Assembly: GCA_038323835.1 (NCBI GenBank)
Contig: JBBQHI010000002.1
Location: 134,354-198,353 of the forward strand
DNA: 64,000 nt
Direction: 5' to 3'
Origin: JACVRW01 sp038323835
GTDB taxonomy: Bacteria > Actinomycetota > Thermoleophilia > Solirubrobacterales > Thermoleophilaceae
Below are positions 42,679 to 50,287 of this stretch, piece by piece; position 1 is the stretch's first letter, and each line of letters begins with the position of its first letter. The notes under the pieces were generated by a model that made no database searches, was not told the DNA's origin, and saw nothing but the letters and a program-made list of their open reading frames with translations. The translations under genes and the position numbers were made by a program.

Positions 42679-43131
42679 ATGCCCACTGCCATCCGACGAG
42701 CGACCGTCGCCGCGCTGACCCTTGCCCTACTCCTGCCCGCGGGCGCGTTTGGCAAGGCTCTCTTCCGCACGGGCAAGTACCGCGGTACCGACGGGGACCG
42801 CTACCTGAAGATCGCCTTCACCGCCGGGAGGTCGGACGCGCGCGAGCTCACGTTCTCGCTGAAGCGCATGCCCGACACCTGCAGCACCGGTGGGACGCTC
42901 AGCGGCTCGCAGGTGCCCTACGACATACCCGACCTTCCGATCGGGAAGAAGGGGCTGTTCAAGCTCAGCGCCGAGAGCAATGCGATGTACGTGCCAACCA
43001 AGGTCACGATCCGGGGGAAGCTGAGGGGACGCGCCGCGTCGGGGACCTTCCGGCTGACCTACGGGCCGCTGGACGACGGCACCACCTGTGACACCGGCAA
43101 CGTGTCCTGGACGGCCAAGCACCGCTCCTAG
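42679..43131 (+). CDS. Small secreted protein, unknown function
   Basis: A 150-aa exported protein with signal peptide (RRATVAALTLALLLPAGAFGKA). The mature part alternates beta-like strands (YLKIAFTAG, ELTFSLKRM, KVTIRGKLRG, SGTFRLTYG) with two Cys pairs possible (DTCSTGGTL and TTCDTGNVSW). It looks like a compact beta-sandwich. I do not recognise a family. Its stop overlaps that of the converging HIRAN gene by 4 bp. Confidence 0.7.
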   Translation: MPTAIRRATVAALTLALLLPAGAFGKALFRTGKYRGTDGDRYLKIAFTAGRSDARELTFSLKRMPDTCSTGGTLSGSQVPYDIPDLPIGKKGLFKLSAESNAMYVPTKVTIRGKLRGRAASGTFRLTYGPLDDGTTCDTGNVSWTAKHRS

Positions 43132-43538
43132 CGGCCCGCCACTGAGCGCGCCTCCATCTCCGCCTCGGTGGGCCACGGCAACTGGAGGAACACGCCCAGG
43201 TTGGCCGTCTCGCTGTCCGGCCCGCGGCCGCCGATCACCGCCGCACACGCGAGCACCTTCCCGCTCTCGCGCAGGATGTTCACGGCGGGGCGGTAGCGCA
43301 CCGCGTCCTCGCGCGAGAGGTAGCCCACGAGGCGACCCCCGATCGTGACCTGAATCGCGTTGGGATCGTGCGGATTGTCCGGCTCGGGCACGAGCGCTGC
43401 CGTGGCCTCATGCCGCGCGGCCTGGCCCACGTCGGCCCCGGCGATTTCCATGAGGGCGTCCTGGTAGTGGGACACGCCAACCACGCGCAGACGCGCATCG
43501 GCAAAACCCAGGCGGACCTCGGTGGGGTCGGCCGTCAT
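43128..43538 (-). CDS. HIRAN-domain protein
   Basis: A 136-aa protein dominated by a HIRAN domain: VVGVSHYQDALMEIAG, LVPEPDNPHDPNAIQV and GGRLVGYLSREDAVRYRP. In HLTF/Rad5 helicases this domain binds 3' DNA ends; stand-alone bacterial HIRAN proteins have no settled role. ATG start at 43538. No nuclease or helicase gene is adjacent. Confidence 0.82.
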   Translation of the reverse strand: MTADPTEVRLGFADARLRVVGVSHYQDALMEIAGADVGQAARHEATAALVPEPDNPHDPNAIQVTIGGRLVGYLSREDAVRYRPAVNILRESGKVLACAAVIGGRGPDSETANLGVFLQLPWPTEAEMEARSVAGR

Positions 43539-43623
43539 ATCGTCGAACGCGTGCGGAACGGGTGCCCCTCGATGTGGCGCATCTTGACGCTCCAGCGGCC
43601 GCGCGTCACCTTGAACGATTGAC

Positions 43624-43643
43624 GTAGAGCGTTCGCCCTCTAC
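43624..43643. promoter_or_regulatory. Dyad upstream of the HIRAN gene
   Basis: GTAGAG-8 nt-CTCTAC, perfect 6-bp arms in the intergenic region between the HIRAN gene and the divergent lipoprotein gene. Possible operator. Confidence 0.25.
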
Positions 43644-43819
43644 CTGGAAAGCCCGCAATTTGCGAACTTCTGGAGACGGTAACGGCGCACTTTGCGGCGA
43701 AGGCACGGTAAGAACCAGCGGCCGAGCCGGCCGCCCGCCGCGCCCGACTCGGCTCTCCACGCCCGTCGAGCCATGGACGGCCCGGCACAGGCAGGAGCGT
43801 CCCTTCGCCCCGACCCACC

Positions 43820-44827
43820 ATGCCGCCCATGCGCAAACTTGCCGTCTGTCTCGTGCTGCCCCTGGCCCTGCTGGCTCTCACGTCCTGCCGGCCCTACTCC
43901 GGAGCGAGCCCGTTCAACCGGCCCGTGCCCGCGAACCCGAAGCTGGTGGCGAACTCCCAGGGGATCGTGGACCGGCTGCACGGGTGGGGGCCCGTTCAGC
44001 AGCTGCTGGCCGGCCAGGCCGATACCCCCGACGACTACTTCCACCCCGTGTACGCGGCGCGGCTCAGGGATCCCGTGTACACGGTCCACTGCCTGCGCTG
44101 GACGAGCTCGTGCGAGGTCGAGGGCCATCGGGTGCACATCCCTTCGGCGGCCCGTGCGGCGGGCGGGGCCGACGGGCACATGGCGGTGCTGCAGCCCGAC
44201 GGCTGGGAGTACGATTTCTGGCAGGTGCGCGACAAGCCCCCGGCCGGCGGGACCCTGGTGGTCAGCCACGGCGGTCGTACGCGCACGAACGGGGACGGGC
44301 TCGGCTCTGACGCCACCGCCGCCGAATTCGGGCTCGCGGCGGGCATCGTGGGCGGCGCCGAGATGACCGTCGGGCGCATCGATCACGCGTTGTTCGTGAA
44401 CGCTCGCTGCACCTCGGGGCGCTCGGTGTACCCGGCCGCTCCCGGAACCACGGGCAGCGTGTGCTCCGACTCCGGCCAGTCGGATGCGAACGCGCCGCCG
44501 CTGGGCGCGCGACTGTGGCTCAGCCTCAGCGACGGCCAGATCGACGCCCTGCCGGTGCCTCCCTGGAAGAAGACGATCCTCCACGCGCTGCACCGCTACG
44601 GGGGGTACATCGGCGACACCACCGGCGGGCACGTCTCGTGGGGCATCCAGGCGGAGTCGGGATCGACGTTCACAAGCTTTGGCAGAGCGGATCCGTGGGT
44701 GAGCTTTGCCAAGCGCGCCGGAGTGGAGCGCTGGAATGGCCTCTACTACTTCGACGTGGATGCGGGCGTGGATTGGACGCGATATCTGGAGGTCCTGGAC
44801 CCATGCGTGGCCAAGGGGTCGTGCTGA
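43820..44827 (+). CDS. Putative secreted lipoprotein, unknown function
   Basis: A 335-aa exported protein (ATG 43820, or 43829 giving MRKLA). The N-terminus VLPLALLALTSCRP fits a lipobox with Cys23 counted from the first ATG. The mature part contains DPVYTVHCLRWTSSCEVEG, PDGWEYDFWQV, LVVSHGGRTRTNGDG and GIVGGAEMTVGRIDHALFVN. It ends with RWNGLYYFDVDAGVDWTRYL. The W/G/Y-rich pattern and the repeated GxxxGD suggest a carbohydrate-active or wall-binding beta protein, but no catalytic motif is recognised. Confidence 0.72.
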   Translation: MPPMRKLAVCLVLPLALLALTSCRPYSGASPFNRPVPANPKLVANSQGIVDRLHGWGPVQQLLAGQADTPDDYFHPVYAARLRDPVYTVHCLRWTSSCEVEGHRVHIPSAARAAGGADGHMAVLQPDGWEYDFWQVRDKPPAGGTLVVSHGGRTRTNGDGLGSDATAAEFGLAAGIVGGAEMTVGRIDHALFVNARCTSGRSVYPAAPGTTGSVCSDSGQSDANAPPLGARLWLSLSDGQIDALPVPPWKKTILHALHRYGGYIGDTTGGHVSWGIQAESGSTFTSFGRADPWVSFAKRAGVERWNGLYYFDVDAGVDWTRYLEVLDPCVAKGSC

Positions 44828-44914
44828 TGGTCGTGCCGGGCCGGTAACGGCTCCTTCACCCGCGTTTCACCGCGCGATCACATCCCGGGCAGGGGTCGTG
44901 CCGACACTGGGACC

Positions 44915-45097
44915 ATGGACGATCGAGGCAGGATGCTGTTCGTCGGGTTGGTCACGATCTACCTGCTCATGCACATCTTCGATGACGCCGCGAGTGCGTC
45001 GGAGATGGTCGTATACGGGTTGGCCGCAGGGTTTGGGCTGGAGTTCGTGATCGCGTCGTGGCCCACGTTGTGGGCACGTCCCGAGCGCCGGTATTAG
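44915..45097 (+). CDS. Small membrane protein (60 aa)
   Basis: A 60-aa protein with two hydrophobic stretches (MLFVGLVTIYLLMHIF and MVVYGLAAGFGLEFVIASW). Its ATG is preceded at 6 nt by GACACT, close to the leaderless pattern. No family recognised. It precedes the fatty acid hydroxylase gene by 41 bp and might be co-expressed. Confidence 0.5.
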   Translation: MDDRGRMLFVGLVTIYLLMHIFDDAASASEMVVYGLAAGFGLEFVIASWPTLWARPERRY

Positions 45098-45126
45098 AGC
45101 CCCTTAGGTTCATCCCCCGATTGCGC

Positions 45127-45132
45127 TACATT
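45127..45132 (+). promoter_or_regulatory. -10 element, leaderless start of fatty acid hydroxylase gene
   Basis: TACATT ends 6 nt before the GTG at 45139 and decides that start over the in-frame ATG at 45058. Confidence 0.5.
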
Positions 45133-45138
45133 CGGGCT

Positions 45139-45765
45139 GTGGAAGCCCGTCGGTCAGAGCTCCTCAAGGCCTCGCCTCGGATGTTCGACTCGGCATTGCT
45201 GGACCGCCTCTCGCGCGTCCACCCCACGGTCCCGCTGTACATCTTCGTGCCGGCGATCGTCGTCCTTTTCACCATCGGCGCGCGCGAGCTCGCCACGCTC
45301 GGCTCCCTCGCCCTGGTGGCGGGCGGATACCTCTTCTGGACGCTCACCGAATACTGGATGCACCGCATCTTGTTCCATTTCGAGCCCGAGGGCGGACTCG
45401 GCGCGCGGCTCCACTGGATCATCCACGGCGTCCACCACGACCATCCGAACGACCCCCTGCGCCTGGTCATGCCGCCGTCGGTGAGCGTGCCCCTGGCCCT
45501 GATCTTCTTCGGGCTGTTCCACGCGGTGCTCACGGCCCCCTCGGCCAACGTGTTCGCCGCAGGGTTCCTGGCCGGCTACCTGGCGTACGACATGGTCCAC
45601 TACCACGTGCACCATCACCGGCCGCGCACCCGGCTGGGGAAGCTCATGCGCGAGCTGCACATGCGCCACCACTTCCAGGACGACACGCGCGGCTTCGGCG
45701 TAAGCGCGCCCTTCTGGGACCGCGCGTTCGGGACCTCTCAACGCCGCCCCGCCGCGCGCCGCTAG
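45139..45765 (+). CDS. Fatty acid hydroxylase superfamily protein (FA2H-like)
   Basis: A 208-aa membrane di-iron hydroxylase. The histidine clusters HRILFH, HGVHHDHP, HYHVHHH and LHMRHHFQDD match the sterol desaturase/fatty acid 2-hydroxylase family. Four hydrophobic segments are arranged around them. It probably inserts a hydroxyl group into acyl chains or ceramide-like lipids. The GTG start is supported by the -10 box at 45127. The stop TAG directly abuts a fragment of the palindromic repeat. Confidence 0.87.
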   Translation: MEARRSELLKASPRMFDSALLDRLSRVHPTVPLYIFVPAIVVLFTIGARELATLGSLALVAGGYLFWTLTEYWMHRILFHFEPEGGLGARLHWIIHGVHHDHPNDPLRLVMPPSVSVPLALIFFGLFHAVLTAPSANVFAAGFLAGYLAYDMVHYHVHHHRPRTRLGKLMRELHMRHHFQDDTRGFGVSAPFWDRAFGTSQRRPAARR

Positions 45766-45784
45766 GAGCCGCAGCACCACCGGC

Positions 45785-45825
45785 TAGGAGCGCAGCCTGA
45801 TCGTTCGATCAGGCGAGCACCGCAG
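45785..45825 (-). repeat. Dispersed palindromic repeat, copy E
   Basis: TAGGAGCGCAG, then stem CCTGATC-GTTC-GATCAGG, then CGAGCACCGCAG. A partial unit TAGGAGCCGCAGCACCACC (45763-45781) lies directly before it. It separates the hydroxylase gene from tRNA-Leu. Confidence 0.75.
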
Positions 45826-45835
45826 CCAGGTTTTA

Positions 45836-45919
45836 TGCGGCTGAGAGGATTCGAACCTCCACATCCCGAAGGACACAGGCACCTGAAGCCTGCGCGTCTG
45901 CCAGTTCCGCCACAGCCGC
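45836..45919 (-). tRNA. tRNA-Leu (CAG)
   Basis: Minus-strand tRNA of 84 nt with acceptor GCGGCTG/CAGCCGC, anticodon stem-loop GCAGGC-TTCAGGT-GCCTG giving CAG (reads CUG), a long variable arm TGTCCTTCGGGAT typical of Leu, and T-arm GAGGTTCGAATCCTC. No encoded CCA. Confidence 0.95.
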
Positions 45920-45962
45920 GGGCGACTCGGAACCTTAGCCGCACCGGCCGGCCGCGGTCGGA

Positions 45963-45968
45963 TAGCTT
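45963..45968 (+). promoter_or_regulatory. -10 element, leaderless start of alpha-hydroxyacid oxidase
   Basis: TAGCTT ends 6 nt before the GTG at 45975. Confidence 0.5.
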
Positions 45969-45974
45969 CGAGGA

Positions 45975-47147
45975 GTGAGCTACCCCGTGCCCTTCCGTGC
46001 CTACCAGGCGGAGATCTACCTGAGCGGCATGACCGGCCAGCGGCCGGAGCTGCCCTTCTCCCCCGAGGAGTGGGAGCGCCGGGCCCGCGACCTGCTCGAG
46101 CCCGAGCCCTACGCCTACGTGGTGGGCGGGGCGGGGAGCGGCGAGACCATGCGGGCGAACCGCGCGGCATTCGACCGTCGCCGGATCGTGCCCCGGATGC
46201 TCCGCGACGTGGAGCGCCTCGACCTCTCCACCACTCTCTTCGGCACCGAGCTGCCCGCCCCGCTGCTGCTCGCGCCGGTCGGGATTCAGGGCATCCTCCA
46301 CGAGCAGGCGGAGCTGGCCACGGGCCGGGCGGCGGCCGCGCTCGGCGTGCCGTTCACGCTCAGCACGGTGTCGTCCGTCCCGATGGAGGACGTGGCTGCC
46401 GCGATGGGCGACTCGCCGCGCTGGTTCCAGCTCTACTGGCCGCGCGACCGCGCGCTCGCAGCCAGCCTCGTGAGCCGCGCCGAGCGAGCGGGCTACGGAG
46501 CGGTGGTGGTCACGCTCGACACGTCGATGAAGGCCTGGGCGCCGCTCGACCTCGCCGGCGCCTACCTTCCGCAGCTTCAGGGTCTCGGGATCGCCAACTA
46601 CGTCTCGGATCCCGTCTTCCGGGCCGCGCTGGCCCAGCCGCCCGAGGACGACATGCCGGCGGCCATCGGCCACTTTGCCATCAACTTCGTGAACCCCACG
46701 CTCACGTGGGAAGACCTCGCGTTCCTTCGCGAGCACACTTCGCTGCCGGTCGTGCTCAAGGGCATCCTCCATCCCGACGACGCGCGCCGCGCGCTGGACG
46801 CGGGCGCGGACGGGCTCGTGGTGTCCAATCACGGAGGCCGCCAGGTGGACGGCGCGCTGGCCTCGCTCGACGCCCTTCCCGAGGTGGTGGCGGCACTGCC
46901 GGACGACTTCCCCGTGCTGCTCGACAGCGGCGTGCGCGGTGGCGCGGACGCCGTGAAGGCACTGGCGCTCGGGGCGCGCGCGGTGATGCTCGGCCGGCCC
47001 TATCCGTGGGCGCTCGCCGTGGCCGGCGAGGAGGGCGTGCGCCACCTGCTCCGGTGCGTCCTGGCCGAGCTGGACCTGACCCTCGGGCTCAGCGGCCACC
47101 GGTCCCCGGCGGAGCTCGATCCCTCCGCGCTCCGCGACGCCGGCTGA
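45975..47147 (+). CDS. FMN-dependent alpha-hydroxyacid oxidase (lactate 2-monooxygenase-like)
   Basis: A 390-aa FMN TIM-barrel enzyme. The active-site string VSNHGGRQVDG holds the catalytic His and Arg; VVLKGILHPDDA contains the FMN-binding Lys; LLDSGVRGGADAVKALALGA is the flavin phosphate site. The long insert and YAYVVGGAGSGETMRANR match lactate 2-monooxygenase/lactate oxidase relatives. It oxidises an L-2-hydroxy acid, giving H2O2 or a decarboxylated product, which fits its position just before a superoxide dismutase gene. Confidence 0.9.
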   Translation: MSYPVPFRAYQAEIYLSGMTGQRPELPFSPEEWERRARDLLEPEPYAYVVGGAGSGETMRANRAAFDRRRIVPRMLRDVERLDLSTTLFGTELPAPLLLAPVGIQGILHEQAELATGRAAAALGVPFTLSTVSSVPMEDVAAAMGDSPRWFQLYWPRDRALAASLVSRAERAGYGAVVVTLDTSMKAWAPLDLAGAYLPQLQGLGIANYVSDPVFRAALAQPPEDDMPAAIGHFAINFVNPTLTWEDLAFLREHTSLPVVLKGILHPDDARRALDAGADGLVVSNHGGRQVDGALASLDALPEVVAALPDDFPVLLDSGVRGGADAVKALALGARAVMLGRPYPWALAVAGEEGVRHLLRCVLAELDLTLGLSGHRSPAELDPSALRDAG

Positions 47148-47218
47148 GCGGACGAGGACGGCCACTCCGGCTGAATAGAGTGGAAGCCTGCCTCTGAAAA
47201 CACGGCGAAAGGATCGAA

Positions 47219-47824
<606 letters not shown>

Positions 47825-47834
47825 GCTCCCGCGT

Positions 47835-47862
47835 GCGGGCGGGCGCCGCGGCGCCCGCCCGC
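47835..47862 (+). terminator. Terminator hairpin after sodA
   Basis: GCGGGCGGGCGCC and GGCGCCCGCCCGC form a perfect stem of at least 12 bp, 11 bp after the stop. No U-run, as usual in very GC-rich actinobacteria. Confidence 0.65.
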
Positions 47863-47874
47863 CGGACCATGCCC

Positions 47875-47922
47875 GGGAGGAGCGCAGCCCGATCCTTGAT
47901 CGGGCGAGCACCGGACCATGCC
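47875..47922 (-). repeat. Dispersed palindromic repeat, copy F (reference copy)
   Basis: GGGAGGAGCGCAG, then stem CCCGATC-CTT-GATCGGG, then CGAGCACCGGACCATGCC. An extra CCGGACCATGCC lies directly before it at 47862-47873, so the arm is duplicated on the left. It sits between the sodA terminator and the fur-like gene. Confidence 0.8.
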
Positions 47923-47927
47923 ATCCT
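47922..47927 (+). promoter_or_regulatory. -10 element, leaderless start of Fur-family gene
   Basis: CATCCT ends 6 nt before the GTG at 47934. It overlaps the last base of repeat copy F, so the repeat abuts this promoter. Confidence 0.4.
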
Positions 47928-47933
47928 TTCTCC

Positions 47934-48383
47934 GTGACCGCGACCTCCGCCGATTGGGTCGAGCACGCCCACGAGATACTCGGGCGCGACGGCTACCGCG
48001 CCAGCGCCGCCCGTGGCGCCGTGGTGGGCGCGCTCGCCGATCTCCGCTGCAGCGTCACCGCCAAGGGGATCGCGGACCACCTCTCGGCCCGGGGCCAGGA
48101 CGTGGGGCAGGCGAGCATCTACCGCGCCCTCGAGCTGCTCGAGCGACTGGGGCTCGCCCGCCGCGTGGACGCCGGCGAGGGCGTGGCCCGCTACGAGCCT
48201 GTGGACCCCCACGGCGACCATCACCACCACCTGGTGTGTGACCGATGCGGCCAGGTGGCCGCCTTCGAGGACCGCGATCTGGAGCGGGTGATCGCCCGGC
48301 TTGCGGACAGGGTCGACTTCTCCGTCGATGCTCACGACGTGACCCTGCGCGGGGCCTGCCCCGCCTGCCGAAGCGCCCGCTAG
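47934..48383 (+). CDS. Fur-family metalloregulator
   Basis: A 149-aa Fur/PerR/Zur-type repressor. The winged helix is at residues 20-80 (VTAKGIADHLSARGQDVGQASIYRALELLERLGLARRVD). The metal region is GDHHHHLVCDRCGQV, and a structural zinc site uses CDRC and CPAC. It cannot be assigned to iron, zinc, nickel or peroxide sensing from sequence alone. Its position next to sodA favours oxidative stress or metal control of that gene. GTG start. Confidence 0.9.
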   Translation: MTATSADWVEHAHEILGRDGYRASAARGAVVGALADLRCSVTAKGIADHLSARGQDVGQASIYRALELLERLGLARRVDAGEGVARYEPVDPHGDHHHHLVCDRCGQVAAFEDRDLERVIARLADRVDFSVDAHDVTLRGACPACRSAR

Positions 48384-48395
48384 CCCAGCCGGACG

Positions 48396-49124
48396 ATGGA
48401 CCGCTTCTTCGACGACATCGGGCGTGCGTACGACCGCGGCATCCAGGCCCCGGGCAAGGAGCTCCACTTCCTCGTGCTGGTGGCCTTCGCGCTCTCGTTC
48501 GGCTTCATCCGCACGAGCGCCCACATGATCAAGGCGCAGGTGAGCTGGTGGCCGGGCAATGTGGAGACCAAGGGCGGCACTCACATCCACCATCTGGTGT
48601 GGGGCATCCTGCTGGTGCTCTCCATGGGCTACCTCGGCATCACCGTAGACGCCGGGAGCCCCTGGATCGAGCTGGTGGCGATCGCCTTCGGCATCGGGAT
48701 GGGCCTGACCCTGGACGAGTTCGCGCTCTGGCTGAACCTCGAGGACGTGTACTGGTCGGAGAAGGGCCGTCAGTCGATCGATGCCGTGATCGTCACCTCA
48801 TGCCTCCTAGCCATCGGGCTGCTCGGACTTCAGTTCTGGATCGACGTGTACGAGGCGCTGCTGATCCTGCTCGGCGTGGGCGGGGAGTCGCTAGAGGCCG
48901 GCGAGACGGAGCTGGTGCTTATTCCGCTCCAGGCCGCCGGGGTCGCGCTGGCGCTGGTGTGCTTCATGAAGGGCAAGCGCCTCGCCGGAATCGTCGGCCT
49001 GTTCGTACCGCTCGTGGGTCTGGTGGGAGCGCTGCGCCTGGGCCGCCCGGAGTCCCCCTGGGGACGCCGTTACGAGGCGGCCAAGCGCAACAGGGCGCGC
49101 GCCCGCTTCGCGGTCGAGGGGTAG
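48396..49124 (+). CDS. Integral membrane protein, unknown function
   Basis: A 242-aa protein with about five to six hydrophobic segments. The motif GGTHIHHLVWGILLVL at the start of helix 2 and LTLDEFALWLNLEDVYWSEKGR after helix 3 place several His and acidic residues at the membrane surface, so metal binding is possible. It starts 12 bp after the fur-like gene and is probably in one operon with it. No known family is recognised. Confidence 0.75.
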   Translation: MDRFFDDIGRAYDRGIQAPGKELHFLVLVAFALSFGFIRTSAHMIKAQVSWWPGNVETKGGTHIHHLVWGILLVLSMGYLGITVDAGSPWIELVAIAFGIGMGLTLDEFALWLNLEDVYWSEKGRQSIDAVIVTSCLLAIGLLGLQFWIDVYEALLILLGVGGESLEAGETELVLIPLQAAGVALALVCFMKGKRLAGIVGLFVPLVGLVGALRLGRPESPWGRRYEAAKRNRARARFAVEG

Positions 49125-49200
49125 GCATGGTCCGGTGCTCGCCCGATGACATCAGGCTGCGGTGCTCGCCCGATCAGCCATCGGGCTGCGCTCCTCCCTA
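49125..49200 (+). repeat. Dispersed palindromic repeat, copy G (one and a half units)
   Basis: A partial unit CATGGTCCGGTGCTCG-CCCGATGACATCAGG-CTGC runs into a full unit GGTGCTCG, stem CCCGAT-CAGCC-ATCGGG, then CTGCGCTCCTCCCTA. The last three bases are the stop codon of the phosphatase gene on the minus strand. Confidence 0.75.
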
Positions 49201-49797
49201 GGCCGCGGATGTGCCCGGGGGCATGTTCCAGCGCCGGAGCACGGCCAGGTCGCGCTCCCAGCCGAGCGCCGAGACGGTGGCGGTGGCCAGCGCGAGCAGC
49301 CCGCCGCCGGACGCCTCCAGGCCGATCCAGCGGGCGGCCAGCACGCGCAGCACATGCCCGTGCGCGAACAGGGCCACGTGGCCACTGGCGTCGCGCAGAT
49401 CGGCCAGCAGGGAGTCGGCCCGCCGGCCGACGTCATCCGGCCCCTCGCCACCCGGGCAGCCGTCGCGCCAGAGGTACCAGTCCGGCCGCCGCTGTCTGAT
49501 CTCCGGAGTGGTGAGACCCTCGTACTCGCCGTAGTCCCACTCGAGCAGCTCGTCCCGCGGCTCGGCGCGACCGCTGAGTCCCGCGAGCCGGCAGGTGTCC
49601 ACCGCCCGGCTCAACGGGCTGGTGAGCACACGCGTGAACTCCATCCCCTCCAGCGAGCGGGCCAGGAGCTCGGCCTGCCGGCGGCCCTCCTCAGTGAGGG
49701 GAACGTCGGTGCGGCCCGTGTGACGCCCGTCGCGGCTCCACTCGGTCTCGCCGTGGCGCGCGAGAACGAGCTCGAGGGGTGCCGGGCCGGCGCTCAC
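49198..49797 (-). CDS. Histidine phosphatase superfamily protein
   Basis: A 199-aa phosphoglycerate mutase-like phosphatase. The catalytic RHGETEW holds the phospho-His, VLTSPLSRAVDT the second Arg, and VALFAHGHVLRVLAARW the second His. ELLEWDYGEYEG carries the acid. It acts on a small phospho-metabolite (several functions are possible, e.g. SixA-, CobC- or broad-specificity type). GTG start overlapping the upstream membrane protein stop (GTGA). Its stop codon forms the end of repeat copy G. Confidence 0.9.
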   Translation of the reverse strand: MSAGPAPLELVLARHGETEWSRDGRHTGRTDVPLTEEGRRQAELLARSLEGMEFTRVLTSPLSRAVDTCRLAGLSGRAEPRDELLEWDYGEYEGLTTPEIRQRRPDWYLWRDGCPGGEGPDDVGRRADSLLADLRDASGHVALFAHGHVLRVLAARWIGLEASGGGLLALATATVSALGWERDLAVLRRWNMPPGTSAA

Positions 49798-50213
49798 CCG
49801 GCGCCGATGGACGAGCCCGAGAAGAAGAAGAACCACACCTCGAACACGGCGAAGGCCAGGAGGACCCCGACCACCATGATGCGCTCTCCTGGGGGCAGCT
49901 CACGACGCACGCCGTCGTACTCCGGGCGCTCTCCGCGCATGCTCCGGAGCCAGGGGGCGTGGTCGCGAACGGTGGGCTCGCTGCCCGTCAGCTCGTTGTA
50001 CACCCGGCTCGTGGCCTGCAGCGCCTGATAGAGCCCGACGCAGATCACGCCGAGCGCGAGCAGCACCACGGCCACGGCCCCCATGGACGGCGGTCCCGTG
50101 CCCTGGACTCGCGACCCGATCCAGAGTGCGAGCAACGGACCGCCGGTCCAGATGTTGAGGAGCAGCACGGCCATCAACCCAGCGACCAGGAAACGCTTGA
50201 GCCTGTCGGGCAC
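49794..50213 (-). CDS. Small membrane protein, unknown function
   Basis: A 139-aa protein with three hydrophobic segments: FLVAGLMAVLLLNIWTGGPL, GAVAVVLLALGVICVGLYQA and IMVVGVLLAFAVFEVWFFFF. A soluble loop rich in Arg/Glu lies between the second and third. The GTG start is preceded by GGGGGAG at 10 nt. Co-transcribed with the phosphatase (GTGA overlap). No family recognised. Confidence 0.68.
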   Translation of the reverse strand: MPDRLKRFLVAGLMAVLLLNIWTGGPLLALWIGSRVQGTGPPSMGAVAVVLLALGVICVGLYQALQATSRVYNELTGSEPTVRDHAPWLRSMRGERPEYDGVRRELPPGERIMVVGVLLAFAVFEVWFFFFSGSSIGAG

Positions 50214-50239
50214 GGATGCATTCTCCCCCAGCGGGGCTT

Positions 50240-50287
50240 GGGAGGAGCGCCGCCCGGGCGCCGGCCGGGCGAGCACCGGACCATGCC
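50240..50287 (-). repeat. Dispersed palindromic repeat, copy H
   Basis: GGGAGGAGCGCCG, then stem CCCGG-GCGCCGG-CCGGG, then CGAGCACCGGACCATGCC. Its stem is the most diverged, yet pairing is kept. It directly abuts the stop codon of the LuxR-type gene. Confidence 0.7.

Noticed and set aside
47835..47862. Riboswitch between sodA and the fur-like gene
   Set aside because: It is a plain perfect GC hairpin placed after a stop codon; a terminator explains it better.
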